A stretch of DNA of 64,000 nucleotides, taken from NCBI GenBank assembly GCA_033813635.1, contig JAPXRI010000012.1:1-64000 (forward strand), in the 5' to 3' direction. The notes beneath the pieces are model-generated. The model made no database searches, had not been told where the DNA came from, and worked only from the letters and a program-made list of their open reading frames with translations. Each line of letters begins with the position of its first letter. Within the stretch, counting starts at the first letter, position 1. The stretch comes from JAPXRI01 sp033813635 (GTDB lineage: Bacteria; Bacillota; Clostridia; Oscillospirales; QAMX01). Both the position numbers and the translations under genes were made by a program. Shown here piece after piece: positions 23,343 to 32,072 of this stretch.

Positions 23343-25175
23343 ATGGAACAGCAAAAAACAAAAAAGAAGCCCCGTATTTTGGTATGGCTAAAAAGGCTTT
23401 GGAGCCCGGGCAGGGAGCTCAGCATTTTTGAAGAGGAGCAGGTTCAGAGCCCGTTCCGCACGATACTTGGAAACTTTCGCAGAAACAAGCTCGCGATGGG
23501 AGCTCTGGTTCTCTTTATTTTGATATTTTTAACCGTTATGATCGGGCCGATTTTTCTGCCCATTAATTTAGGCGACAGCGACTCCACGCAGTCAAACGTC
23601 GCGCCGGGCATGAACATCATGTCGGTGCCTTCGGAGCTTAAAAAGGACATCAATAAAATATCGACCTCGAGCACCTTCGGCGTCGGAATTGACAATTCCG
23701 GTAACGTTTACGTATGGGGCAAGACAAAGATGTCCAAAAAGACAAATATTAAAAATCTGCCGAAAGAGCTGAAAAACCAGAAGGTCATAGACATATCCGC
23801 CGGCGCGGACCATGTGGTCGCGCTGACGGAAAGAGGCACTCTGGTGGCATGGGGGTATTCGCAGAACGGCCAGACGACGATCCCGATAGACCTGATGACG
23901 ATAAGCCCCTCCGACGTGGCGCAGCTGACCGCAGGGAACCAGGTCACAGCGCTGGTCACCAGAGAGGGCAAGCTCTATATCTGGGGCAATCTGATGAGCT
24001 ACGACGGCGAGATAAACGATGCCTATCAGGGCCATATCAAAAAGGTCGCGCTGGCGTCCTTCGGCTATATAGCGCTGCTGGACGATGGCTCGGTGGTTTA
24101 TCCGGGCGCCAAGGCGAACGCCTTTTCAACGATCCCGGAGGAGCTGACGAAGGGCGGTGTTGTCGACATCGTAGCGGCCTCGATGTCATGCGCGGCCGTG
24201 CTCGAAGACGGCTCGGTGGTCGTATGGGGCAACACGACGGAGGGCGAGAGCAATGTCCCCGCGATGGACGGAAAGATTGTCTCAATATACGGGGGAAGGT
24301 ATCATTTCACCGCGCTTACAGATAAGGGCAGCGTCTACAGCTGGGGCGGAAACGACCACAAGGAGTCTACGGTTCCGTCGTCTCTGTCGGGCGAGGAGGT
24401 AACGAAAATCTTCGGCGGTTATTACCAGAACTACGCGGTGACGGAGAGCGGCAAGCTCGTGTCCTGGGGTCTCAAGGGATATCTGCTGGGGACGGATAAG
24501 CTCGGCAGGGATATTCTGACCCGTATCATCAACGGCGGCAGAATGACGATGACCGTCGGCGGCGTGGCCGTTATCATCTCCACGCTTATCGGCGTGGTTC
24601 TCGGCTGCCTCTCGGGCTATTTCGGCGGCAAGGTGGATATGCTGGTGATGCGCATCGCGGAGATAGTGGGCGGCCTCCCGTTCCTGCCGTTTGCGATGAT
24701 TCTTTCCGCGGTTGTCGGGACGATGCTGAGCGAAACCCAGAGGGTTTATCTGATTATGGTCATCCTCGGCGTGCTGTCATGGCCCGGAATCTGCCGCCTG
24801 GTGCGCGCGCAGGTCTTTTCGGCCAGGGAGAGCGAGTATGTGGTAGCCGCGAAATCCCTCGGTTTGAAAGAGAGGAAAATTGTGTTCAGGCATATTTTGC
24901 CGAACGTTATTTCGATAGTGGTAGTCAGCGCCACGCTGGATTTTGCGACGAGCATGCTGACTGAATCGTCGCTCTCGTACCTCGGCTTCGGAATCAACCC
25001 GCCGACGCCGACATGGGGCAATATGCTGACGGGCGCGAACAGCAGCATCGTGATACAGCAGTACTGGTGGCAGTGGGTGTTCACCTCCGTTATATTTGCT
25101 CTGTGCACTATTTGCATCAACACAATCGGCGACGGTCTCAGAGAGGCTATTGATCCGAAATCTAACGGGCGATAG
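23343..25175 (+). CDS. ABC transporter permease, OppC-like, with inserted seven-repeat RCC1-type beta-propeller
   Basis: Second permease of the importer, 610 residues where about 300 is usual. Residues 1-48 are cytoplasmic; helix 1 spans about 49-72. Residues ~104-377 are an insert of seven repeats, each with a small-residue/D/E-G then hydrophobic strand ending in WG or PG: 120-126, 165-171, 209-215, 249-255, 290-296, 329-335, 370-376, spaced 39-45 residues. This is the RCC1/BLIP-II beta-propeller signature with the blade number of a closed propeller. The last blade runs straight into the conserved OppC motif LGTDKLGRDILTR (382-394), followed by five helices and the coupling motif AAKSLGLKERKIVFRHILPN. 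Topology puts the propeller on the outer face, next to the docking site for the receptor. Frame is continuous, with no sign of misassembly. Function of the insert is not known. Confidence 0.93.
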   Translation: MEQQKTKKKPRILVWLKRLWSPGRELSIFEEEQVQSPFRTILGNFRRNKLAMGALVLFILIFLTVMIGPIFLPINLGDSDSTQSNVAPGMNIMSVPSELKKDINKISTSSTFGVGIDNSGNVYVWGKTKMSKKTNIKNLPKELKNQKVIDISAGADHVVALTERGTLVAWGYSQNGQTTIPIDLMTISPSDVAQLTAGNQVTALVTREGKLYIWGNLMSYDGEINDAYQGHIKKVALASFGYIALLDDGSVVYPGAKANAFSTIPEELTKGGVVDIVAASMSCAAVLEDGSVVVWGNTTEGESNVPAMDGKIVSIYGGRYHFTALTDKGSVYSWGGNDHKESTVPSSLSGEEVTKIFGGYYQNYAVTESGKLVSWGLKGYLLGTDKLGRDILTRIINGGRMTMTVGGVAVIISTLIGVVLGCLSGYFGGKVDMLVMRIAEIVGGLPFLPFAMILSAVVGTMLSETQRVYLIMVILGVLSWPGICRLVRAQVFSARESEYVVAAKSLGLKERKIVFRHILPNVISIVVVSATLDFATSMLTESSLSYLGFGINPPTPTWGNMLTGANSSIVIQQYWWQWVFTSVIFALCTICINTIGDGLREAIDPKSNGR

Positions 25176-25189
25176 GGGGTTACGGAACA

Positions 25190-26182
25190 ATGGCTCTGCT
25201 TGAAGTAAAAAATCTAAAGACCTTTTTTAAGACAAGGCGCGGCATCGTCAAAGCGGTAAACGGCGTTTCCTACACGGTGGAGTCCGGCAAAACCCTCGGG
25301 ATTGTCGGAGAATCGGGCTCGGGCAAGAGCGTCTCCGCGATGAGCATTTTAAAGCTTCTGGACGGAAACGGCTACATCGAATCGGGGGAAATCCTGTTCG
25401 AGGGCAGGGATCTGACCAAGCTGACGATAAACGATATGTATAAAATCCGCGGCAACTCGATATCCGTAATTTTCCAGGAGCCGATGACGAGCCTTAACCC
25501 GGTGTTCACCGTGAAAAGGCAGATGCGCGAACCGTTTATGACTCACCAGGGGCTCGGCAAGAGGGAAGCGGAGGAGCGCGTCGTCGAGATGCTGCGTTCG
25601 GTCAAGATACCGAACCCGGAGATAGTCGCAAAACAGTACCCGCACCAGCTCTCAGGAGGCATGCGCCAGAGGGTGATGATCGCGATGGCGCTCGCCTGCC
25701 GGCCGAAGCTTTTAATCGCGGATGAGCCGACGACCGCTCTCGACGTTACGATCCAGGCGCAGATCCTCAAGCTGATGAACGAGCTGAAAAAAGAGCGGAA
25801 CACCTCGATTCTGTTTATCACCCACGATCTCGGCGTGATCAACCAGATGGCCGACGAAGTGGCGGTGATGTACTGCGGACAGGTCGTCGAGCTCGCCCCG
25901 GTGTCGGTCATCTTTGGGGAGCATAAGTACTCGCACCCCTATACCCACGACCTGATGGCGTCAATACCGAGGCTCGACACCCCGATGCACACCCGCCTTG
26001 AGGCGATACCGGGTTCCGTGCCCCATCCTCTCGACTTACCGAAGGGCTGCAAATTTGCCCCGAGATGCAAATTCGCGACGGATCGCTGCAGGCAGGAGGA
26101 GCCTGAAATGCAGAATCTGTCCGATATTCAGCAGGTAAGGTGCTTCTACCCCTGCGAGGAGGATAGACATGGAGAAAAATAG
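25190..26182 (+). CDS. ABC transporter ATP-binding protein, OppD-like
   Basis: Cytoplasmic ATPase subunit of normal length (330 residues). Walker A GESGSGKS is near residue 40, the Q-loop is in IFQEPMTSLNPVF, the signature is LSGGMRQRV, Walker B is LLIADEPTTALD and the switch histidine is in FITHDLG. The C-terminal oligopeptide-type extension contains a cysteine cluster (CKFAPRCKFATDRC and a later RCFYPC). In relatives this cluster can bind an iron-sulfur cluster. It overlaps the next gene by 14 bases, so the two ATPases are coupled in translation. Confidence 0.95.
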   Translation: MALLEVKNLKTFFKTRRGIVKAVNGVSYTVESGKTLGIVGESGSGKSVSAMSILKLLDGNGYIESGEILFEGRDLTKLTINDMYKIRGNSISVIFQEPMTSLNPVFTVKRQMREPFMTHQGLGKREAEERVVEMLRSVKIPNPEIVAKQYPHQLSGGMRQRVMIAMALACRPKLLIADEPTTALDVTIQAQILKLMNELKKERNTSILFITHDLGVINQMADEVAVMYCGQVVELAPVSVIFGEHKYSHPYTHDLMASIPRLDTPMHTRLEAIPGSVPHPLDLPKGCKFAPRCKFATDRCRQEEPEMQNLSDIQQVRCFYPCEEDRHGEK

Positions 26183-27725
26183 AAAGGTATTGCTCCGGAT
26201 CAGCAATTTAAAGCAGTATTTTCCGCTGAAACAGCGGGGGATGTTCGTTAAGGCCAACGACGGCATTTCGATTGATATATACGAGGGCGAAGTATTCGGG
26301 CTTGTGGGCGAATCCGGCTGCGGAAAATCCACGCTCGGGCGCACGCTTTTGCAGCTCTACAAGCAGACCGACGGCAGGACGATGTACTACGGCAGATCCC
26401 TGCTGGACGTGGCGCCGGTATATATCAAGAAAACGCTGAAATCTCTTAAAAAGTGCAAAACACGGTATAAAATCCTCGAATCAAAGAAGGATAACATCGT
26501 AAAGCTCTATGAAGCGCAAGACGAAAAGGGCAAATACGCGATGCACGCCGAGTACGACCGGGCGATCAAGGAAGCCAACGACGCCTATCTCGACATTGTC
26601 GAAATAATCGGCGGCTTCATCCTGGCCGATAATCTCAAACCGGTGACCGAGGCCTTTATGGCGGTGTACAACGCGTCCGTCGAGAGAAAAAAGCTCGACA
26701 TCCGCCGCGAATTTCTAAGGCTGGATTACGACGATACGGAGTATAAGCTGAATAAAAGGAAGAAAACCGGAGGAAACACCGCCGGCCTTGAAAAAAAACT
26801 GGCGGGCATTAAGAAAAAGCTCGACCTGGTCGACGGCGAGCTTGAAAAGGTCAACGGGAAAATTGCCGCGGCTGAGGCCGAGATCGACAAAATGCGCGAG
26901 GCCTATGCCCACAACGAGGAGTTTTGGAAAATTGAGGCGCTGCGCGACGACGGCGTCGACCTTGCGAGGTTGACTTACGACGAGATGCGCAGGCTCCGCT
27001 GCGATATGCAGCTGATATTCCAGGACCCCTACTCGTCACTGAACCCCCGTATGACGGTGGGGCAGATTATAGGGGAGGGCATGCTTGCCCATAATTATTT
27101 CAAGAGAAACGACGACAGGATGCAGGAAGAGATACTCCGGGTGATGGACAGCTGCGGCCTGCAGCCGTATTTCATCCACCGCTATCCGCACCAGTTTTCC
27201 GGCGGACAGCGCCAGCGCATCGGGATTGCGAGGAGCCTTGCGGTCAGGCCGAAATTTATCGTCTGCGACGAGGCGGTATCCGCGCTGGACGTCTCGATCC
27301 AGTCCCAGATTATAAATCTTCTGCAGGACCTGAAAGAGCAGAGAAATCTGACATATCTGTTCATTACCCACGACCTGTCTGTCGTCAAATACATCAGCGA
27401 CAGGATAGGCGTCATGTACCTGGGCAATATGGTGGAACTGGCAAGCTCCGAGGATATCTTCAGGTCCCCGCTCCACCCGTACACCGAGGCGCTCTTGGCG
27501 GCGATCCCCACAACAGATTACGGGGCTAAGAAGGACCTTGAAATCCTCGAGGGCGACATCCCGAGCCCGGTAAATCCGCCCTCGGGCTGCAAATTTCACA
27601 CGCGCTGCAGATACTGCACGGAGATCTGCGAGCATGTGCCGCCGGAATGGGTCGAGGCGAGGCCTAACCATTTCGTCGCGTGCCACCATATTCTCGAGGT
27701 CAGAGAGGACAAAAACCAGAACTAA
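26169..27725 (+). CDS. ABC transporter ATP-binding protein, OppF-like, with long charged coiled-coil insertion
   Basis: Second ATPase of the importer, 518 residues where about 320 is usual. Walker A GESGCGKST is at 47-55, the Q-loop IFQDPYSSLNP at 283-293, the signature FSGGQRQRIG at 343-352, Walker B FIVCDEAVSALD at 363-374, and FITHDLS follows. Residues ~77-265, between Walker A and the Q-loop, are extra. They are rich in Lys, Glu, Asp and Ala with heptad-like stretches (KKKLDLVDGELEKVNGKIAA, AEAEIDKMREAY) and are mostly helical in appearance. The insert replaces the short loop where ABC_tran arms usually sit, so it should protrude from the ATPase into the cytoplasm. The C-terminal Cys cluster (CKFHTRCRYCTEIC) is present. 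All catalytic motifs are intact. Confidence 0.93.
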   Translation: MEKNRKVLLRISNLKQYFPLKQRGMFVKANDGISIDIYEGEVFGLVGESGCGKSTLGRTLLQLYKQTDGRTMYYGRSLLDVAPVYIKKTLKSLKKCKTRYKILESKKDNIVKLYEAQDEKGKYAMHAEYDRAIKEANDAYLDIVEIIGGFILADNLKPVTEAFMAVYNASVERKKLDIRREFLRLDYDDTEYKLNKRKKTGGNTAGLEKKLAGIKKKLDLVDGELEKVNGKIAAAEAEIDKMREAYAHNEEFWKIEALRDDGVDLARLTYDEMRRLRCDMQLIFQDPYSSLNPRMTVGQIIGEGMLAHNYFKRNDDRMQEEILRVMDSCGLQPYFIHRYPHQFSGGQRQRIGIARSLAVRPKFIVCDEAVSALDVSIQSQIINLLQDLKEQRNLTYLFITHDLSVVKYISDRIGVMYLGNMVELASSEDIFRSPLHPYTEALLAAIPTTDYGAKKDLEILEGDIPSPVNPPSGCKFHTRCRYCTEICEHVPPEWVEARPNHFVACHHILEVREDKNQN

Positions 27726-27751
27726 ACGAAACACAACAGCGGAGGCGGCGG

Positions 27752-27970
27752 ATGCTTTTCGGCAAACGGCTCAACAGGGCATTTGAACGGCTTCACAGGG
27801 ATAAAGCCGAGAGGACTAAAAATGAGGAGTCCGATACCAGACTGAAGGATCAGATGGAGAAGGGAGACCTTTTCGCGATGATTGTCTCGGCGTTTCTCGT
27901 GCTGCTGCCCGCGGCGCTGGTGGTACTCCTCATTATGGTCGGAATCGCGGTTCTGTTTTTCCTGAGATAA
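27752..27970 (+). CDS. Small single-pass membrane protein at end of opp-like operon
   Basis: A 72-residue protein. The first 44 residues are strongly charged (FERLHRDKAERTKNEE and similar) and the last 26 form one or two hydrophobic helices ending at the C-terminus. ATG 27752 has GGAGG at 9-base spacing, and the gene lies 26 bases after the OppF-like stop, before a strong terminator, so it belongs to the operon. I do not recognise a family. It could be a small regulatory or stabilising subunit of this unusual transporter; this is inferred from position only. Confidence 0.65.
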   Translation: MLFGKRLNRAFERLHRDKAERTKNEESDTRLKDQMEKGDLFAMIVSAFLVLLPAALVVLLIMVGIAVLFFLR

Positions 27971-27975
27971 AAGAT

Positions 27976-28013
27976 CGCGGCAAACGTGTTGCTCTGCGTT
28001 TGCCGCGGTTTTT
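27976..28013. terminator. Bidirectional terminator, opp-like operon and MFS gene
   Basis: Stem CGCGGCAAACG (27976-27986) pairs with CGTTTGCCGCG (27997-28007), 10-base loop, followed by GTTTTTATT on the plus strand. On the minus strand ATCTTTTATC follows. It lies between the convergent ends of the transporter operon and the MFS gene. Confidence 0.9.
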
Positions 28014-29247
28014 ATTGCATTTTTCTTTGTCTTTTGTCGAAGCCTCGCCAGAGCAGGGAGGCTGCGGTTCCAAGCAGAGAAAACGAGAACCATAACAGCA
28101 TCACCGGGCGCCAGCCGGCGCCGTCTGCGATTGTGCTTGAGAGAAGGCTCGAGAGCGCCGCGCCGCAGTATATCAGAAAATCCGTACCCCCGGCGACGAA
28201 CGAAACCTTTCCGTAGGAGACATATTTGAACGGTATAATGCTTGTCATCAGCGGCGTCAGGCCCGACATCTGCGTCAGAAGCAGCACCGTCGCCACAAGG
28301 CAGAGCGCGCTGGATATGCCGGCGAACACCGCGGCGGCGAGGGCGAAGAAGTTTGAGAGCAGGAACACCGCGCAGAGGGTTTTTGTACTGTCAAATCCGC
28401 ACCCCTTATAGACCCGTTTCACCATCAGAATGCCGAGGAAATTGATGAACGGCACAATCAACAGCACGATGATATCCGAGCTTGCGCTGAAGCTGCCGGT
28501 CTCAGTCATGATCGTCGGAAACCAGACGCCTATGCCTTCCCTGATTAATCCCTGGGAGACTGCCGCGGGAATCAGCAGGTAAACCGGCAAAAGCGTCAGA
28601 AGCCATCGTCCCGGAAGAGGAACCCGCTCCGCGACGGAATCGGGCGCGCTCTCGTCGCCCGAAGCGGGGGCCGAGCCGTCTCGCGGATTCTTAATGAAAA
28701 TCATAGGGATTGCGCAGAAAACGAAGATCAATACGGCGGGTACGATGAACGCAGTTCTCCAGCTGAAATAAAACGCTGTCGCGTATGAAAAAGCCCACGC
28801 CGCGGAATAGCCGACGACGGACGTCAGAGACATGTAAAACGATACCTTCGGCAGCTCGTCCTTTTGATGGTAAATCGAAAGAAGCCGCATCATCGGCGCC
28901 CACAGCGTCGACTGCACGAAGCCGTTGAGTCCCCAGAGAACGGCGAGCTGCCAGGCGGAAACGGTGAACGAGCAGGCAAAATTTACGGCTGCCGACAGAG
29001 ACAGCCCGAAAATAAGCATTTTTTTGATCGGCAGCCGGTCGCCGAGATAGCCGCTGATAAGCTGGCCGGTCATATACGTGACGAAAAACGCGCCGGTCAC
29101 AAACCCCAGTTCGGAGTTTGTGTACCCTGAAGCGCTTTTAAGCGACGGCAACAATGCCGAGATGTTGACCCGCAGCATATACGCCATTGTATAAATCAGC
29201 CAGCAAATCAGCAGCAGACGATTTTTATATTTTTTCGTTTTCTCCAC
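28012..29247 (-). CDS. Major facilitator superfamily transporter
   Basis: Integral membrane protein of 411 residues with about twelve hydrophobic helices in two halves joined by a polar loop (near 190-205). The family motif between helices 2 and 3 is visible as GYLGDRLPIKK (near 66). The first helix contains YTMAYMLRVNISALLPSL, resembling the organophosphate/sugar-phosphate or hexuronate antiporter branch. The exact cargo cannot be told. It begins with GTG at 29247, 11 bases past the htpG stop, with AAAGGGG as ribosome site overlapping that stop, so it is probably transcribed with htpG. Confidence 0.85.
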   Translation of the reverse strand: MEKTKKYKNRLLLICWLIYTMAYMLRVNISALLPSLKSASGYTNSELGFVTGAFFVTYMTGQLISGYLGDRLPIKKMLIFGLSLSAAVNFACSFTVSAWQLAVLWGLNGFVQSTLWAPMMRLLSIYHQKDELPKVSFYMSLTSVVGYSAAWAFSYATAFYFSWRTAFIVPAVLIFVFCAIPMIFIKNPRDGSAPASGDESAPDSVAERVPLPGRWLLTLLPVYLLIPAAVSQGLIREGIGVWFPTIMTETGSFSASSDIIVLLIVPFINFLGILMVKRVYKGCGFDSTKTLCAVFLLSNFFALAAAVFAGISSALCLVATVLLLTQMSGLTPLMTSIIPFKYVSYGKVSFVAGGTDFLIYCGAALSSLLSSTIADGAGWRPVMLLWFSFSLLGTAASLLWRGFDKRQRKMQ

Positions 29248-29258
29248 GGCGATCCCCT

Positions 29259-31175
29259 TTAGGCGAGCAGATCGCAGACGAGCTCGGAGTACGCCGCCGG
29301 GTCCTCGAGGGGGAGTCCGGCAATCAGAAGAGCCTGATTGTAAAGGATGCGCGCGTATTTCGCGGCTTTGTCCTTATCCGTCTCATATGCGGCCTTCAGC
29401 GCCGAAAAGACCTTGTGGTCCGCGTTGAGCTCAAGCACTCTCTTCGCTTTGAGCTTCTGCTCGCCTGGCAGCGACGCGAAATATTTCTCCATCTCTATCG
29501 TAACCCCGTCCTCGCTGGACAGAAACACCGGGTGGGTCTTTAATTTTTCGGAGATGCGGACGGAGGAGACGGCGCCGTTCAGGCTCTCCTTGATGAAATC
29601 GAGAACCGCCTTGTTGTCCTCAGCCTTTTTCTCGGTCTCTTTCTTCTCCTCTTCGGACACTATCCCGAGGTCGTCGCTGCTCGCAGAACGGAATTCCTTA
29701 TCCTCATACTTTCCGATCATCTCGACGACGAACTCATCGATATCGTCGGTCAGGCACAAGATGTCGAAGTCCTTGTCACGGATGCGTTCGGTCTGCGGCA
29801 GCGACTCAATCAACTTCACCGATTCGCCGCAGGCGTAATAAATGTATTTTTGGTCGGCGGGCATATCCTTAACATACTCGGAGAGCGTGACCATCCCGCC
29901 TTTTTTGGACGAATAGAAAATCAGCAGGTCGCTGAGCAGCTCCTTATGCGCGCCGTACTCGTTGACCACTCCGTATTTAAGCTGAAGCCCGAATACCTTA
30001 AAGAATCTCTCGTATTTCTCCCGCTCGTCGTCGAGCATCTTTTTGAGCTCGCGTTTAATCCTCTTCTCAATGCTCGAGGCGATTATGTTGAGCTGGCGGT
30101 TGTGCTGCAACAGCTCGCGGGAGATGTTCAGCGAGAGATCGTCCGAGTCGACGATGCCCTTGACGAAACGGAAATGCTCCGGCAGCAGCTCCGCGCACTT
30201 GTCGATAATCATCACGCCGTTTGAGTAGAGCGACAGGCCCTTTTCAAACTCCTTCGAGTAATACCCCAGCGGCGCGCTCGCCGGAATGAACAGCATCGCG
30301 CGGTAGGCGTTCAGGCCCTCCGCGTTGATACGGATGCAGGCGAGCGGGTCCTCGCTTTCGTAATACTTCTCTCTATAAAACTTATAGCACTCCTCGTCGG
30401 GAGCCTCTTCCTTCGAGCGCTTCCAGATCGGAACCCGGCTGTTCACTGTCTCGAGCTCCGTGTAGGTCTCATATTTTGTCTTCTTCTTGCCCGTTTCGTC
30501 AACCTCGCCGGTCTCGACCTCCCGGGACTTCGGAACGTCCATCTTGATTGCAAAGCGGATGTAGTCGGAGTACTTTTTAACAAGCCGCTTGAGCGTATAG
30601 AACTCGAGGTACTCGCTGTATTTTTCGTCCTCGGTGTCGTCCTTGAGGGTCATGATAACGTCGGTGCCGACGCCCTCCCTCTCGGCCTCGGTAATCGTAT
30701 ACCCGTCCGCGCCCTCGGATTCCCATTTGTAGGCCTTGTCCGAGCCGTAGGCGCGGGTAACGACCGTGACCTTTTTGGAAACCATAAATGCAGAGTAGAA
30801 GCCGACGCCGAACTGGCCGATGATATCCACGTCCGGGGCCCCCTCCTTTTTCTCGGAGAGCTCCTTCTTAAAGTTAAGAGAGCCGCTCTGCGCGATTACG
30901 CCGAGATTCGATTCAAGCTCCTCGGCGGTCATGCCTATGCCGTTGTCCGAAACGGTCAATACCCGGTTGTCCTTGTCAGCGGTTATTTTGATAAAAAAGT
31001 CGTCTCCGGAAAGCCCGACCTTGTCGTCGGTCAGCGAAAGATAGGCGAGCTTGTCCAGCGCGTCGCTGGCGTTCGAGATAATCTCGCGCAGAAAAATCTC
31101 CTTATGGGTGTAGACGGAATTGATCATCATGTCCAGAATTCGTTTGGATTCTGTTTTAAACTCTTTCTTTTCCAT
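29259..31175 (-). CDS. htpG: Chaperone HtpG (bacterial Hsp90)
   Basis: ATP-dependent cytoplasmic chaperone of 638 residues. The GHKL ATPase domain shows FLREIISNASDALDKL (near 29), the ADP-binding DNGIGMT (near 78) and GQFGVGFYSAFM (near 117). The middle domain has the catalytic arginine region NISRELLQHNRQL (near 350) and the C-terminal dimer domain follows. Length is normal. A consensus promoter lies at 31246-31274. I saw no CIRCE element, so regulation by HrcA is not supported. Confidence 0.97.
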   Translation of the reverse strand: MEKKEFKTESKRILDMMINSVYTHKEIFLREIISNASDALDKLAYLSLTDDKVGLSGDDFFIKITADKDNRVLTVSDNGIGMTAEELESNLGVIAQSGSLNFKKELSEKKEGAPDVDIIGQFGVGFYSAFMVSKKVTVVTRAYGSDKAYKWESEGADGYTITEAEREGVGTDVIMTLKDDTEDEKYSEYLEFYTLKRLVKKYSDYIRFAIKMDVPKSREVETGEVDETGKKKTKYETYTELETVNSRVPIWKRSKEEAPDEECYKFYREKYYESEDPLACIRINAEGLNAYRAMLFIPASAPLGYYSKEFEKGLSLYSNGVMIIDKCAELLPEHFRFVKGIVDSDDLSLNISRELLQHNRQLNIIASSIEKRIKRELKKMLDDEREKYERFFKVFGLQLKYGVVNEYGAHKELLSDLLIFYSSKKGGMVTLSEYVKDMPADQKYIYYACGESVKLIESLPQTERIRDKDFDILCLTDDIDEFVVEMIGKYEDKEFRSASSDDLGIVSEEEKKETEKKAEDNKAVLDFIKESLNGAVSSVRISEKLKTHPVFLSSEDGVTIEMEKYFASLPGEQKLKAKRVLELNADHKVFSALKAAYETDKDKAAKYARILYNQALLIAGLPLEDPAAYSELVCDLLA

Positions 31176-31245
31176 GCTTCAAACACTCCTCTTTATGCCG
31201 ATATAAAAATGACGCTTTATGTTGAGCATCAAACGTCGACTATTA

Positions 31246-31274
31246 ATTATAATACAAATGACAGGATATGTCAA
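31246..31274 (-). promoter_or_regulatory. Promoter of htpG
   Basis: Perfect TTGACA (31269-31274), 17-base spacer and perfect TATAAT (31246-31251) on the minus strand, about 65 bases before the start codon. Confidence 0.92.
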
Positions 31275-31293
31275 ACAGCCGGGATATCGATTC

Positions 31294-31322
31294 TTGACAC
31301 AGGGCGCAAAAAGCTTTATACT
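31294..31322 (+). promoter_or_regulatory. Promoter of the flavoprotein operon
   Basis: TTGACA (31294-31299) and TATACT (31317-31322) with 17 bases between. It is divergent from and close to the htpG promoter. The leader to the ATG at 31422 is about 90 bases; I see no riboswitch in it. Confidence 0.85.
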
Positions 31323-31421
31323 GCATATGGCAACAGCGGTGTCTTCTGAATAAGATGATATTATGCACCAAAAAAGCGAAAAAATGTTTGGCGGAAAAGA
31401 TGGGAGATGCGTTAAAAGGCT

Positions 31422-32051
31422 ATGAAGGTTTTACTTATTAACGGGAGCCCCCACGCGAAGGGCTGCACATATACAGCGCTTAGGGAGGTCGCGGACACGC
31501 TGGAAAAAGAAGGTATCGAGACCGAGATTTTCCATGTCGGCGTGAAGCCTATCACCGGCTGCATCGGCTGCGGCTACTGCAAAAAATCCGAGCTTAACCG
31601 CTGCGTTTTCAACGAGGACTCGGTCAACACCGCGCTTGAAAAGGCCGAACACTCGGACGGCTTCATTTTCGGCTCGCCGGTGCACTACGCCGCCGCGTCC
31701 GGTGCGATCACCTCGTTTCTTGACCGATGCTTTTACGCCTGCGGCTCCGCGTTTGCCTATAAGCCCGGCGCGTGCGTCGTGAGCTGCCGCCGCGGAGGGG
31801 CGACAGCGGCGTTCGACCAGCTAAATAAATACTTTACCATATCAAATATGCCGGTGGTGTCCAGCAAATACTGGAACATGGTTCACGGCAATACCCCGGA
31901 GGAGGTCGTTCAGGACTTCGAGGGTATGCAGGTGATGCGCACGCTGGGCAGAAATATGGCTTGGCTTTTAAAATCTATTGAGGCCGGAAAAAAGGCCGGC
32001 GTTCCGATGCCGGCGCAGGAGAAGAGAGTCAGCACCAATTTCATTCGCTGA
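31422..32051 (+). CDS. NAD(P)H-dependent FMN reductase / iron-sulfur flavoprotein family
   Basis: A 209-residue flavodoxin-fold protein. The FMN-phosphate loop is GSPHAKGCTYTA (8-19) and the second FMN segment is GSPVHYAAASGAITSFLDR. Cysteines 47, 50, 53 and 61 form C-x2-C-x2-C-x7-C, the compact cluster motif of Isf-type flavoproteins, so a [4Fe-4S] cluster is possible. Such proteins shuttle electrons or reduce quinones and oxygen species in anaerobes. It heads a run of four closely spaced genes. The natural partner is unknown. Confidence 0.88.
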   Translation: MKVLLINGSPHAKGCTYTALREVADTLEKEGIETEIFHVGVKPITGCIGCGYCKKSELNRCVFNEDSVNTALEKAEHSDGFIFGSPVHYAAASGAITSFLDRCFYACGSAFAYKPGACVVSCRRGGATAAFDQLNKYFTISNMPVVSSKYWNMVHGNTPEEVVQDFEGMQVMRTLGRNMAWLLKSIEAGKKAGVPMPAQEKRVSTNFIR

Positions 32052-32072
32052 TTCGGACGGGGAGGACAGGGT

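Noticed and set aside
31176..31245. CIRCE/HrcA heat-shock operator before htpG
   Set aside because: No TTAGCACTC-N9-GAGTGCTAA-like repeat is present; only a standard promoter is seen.
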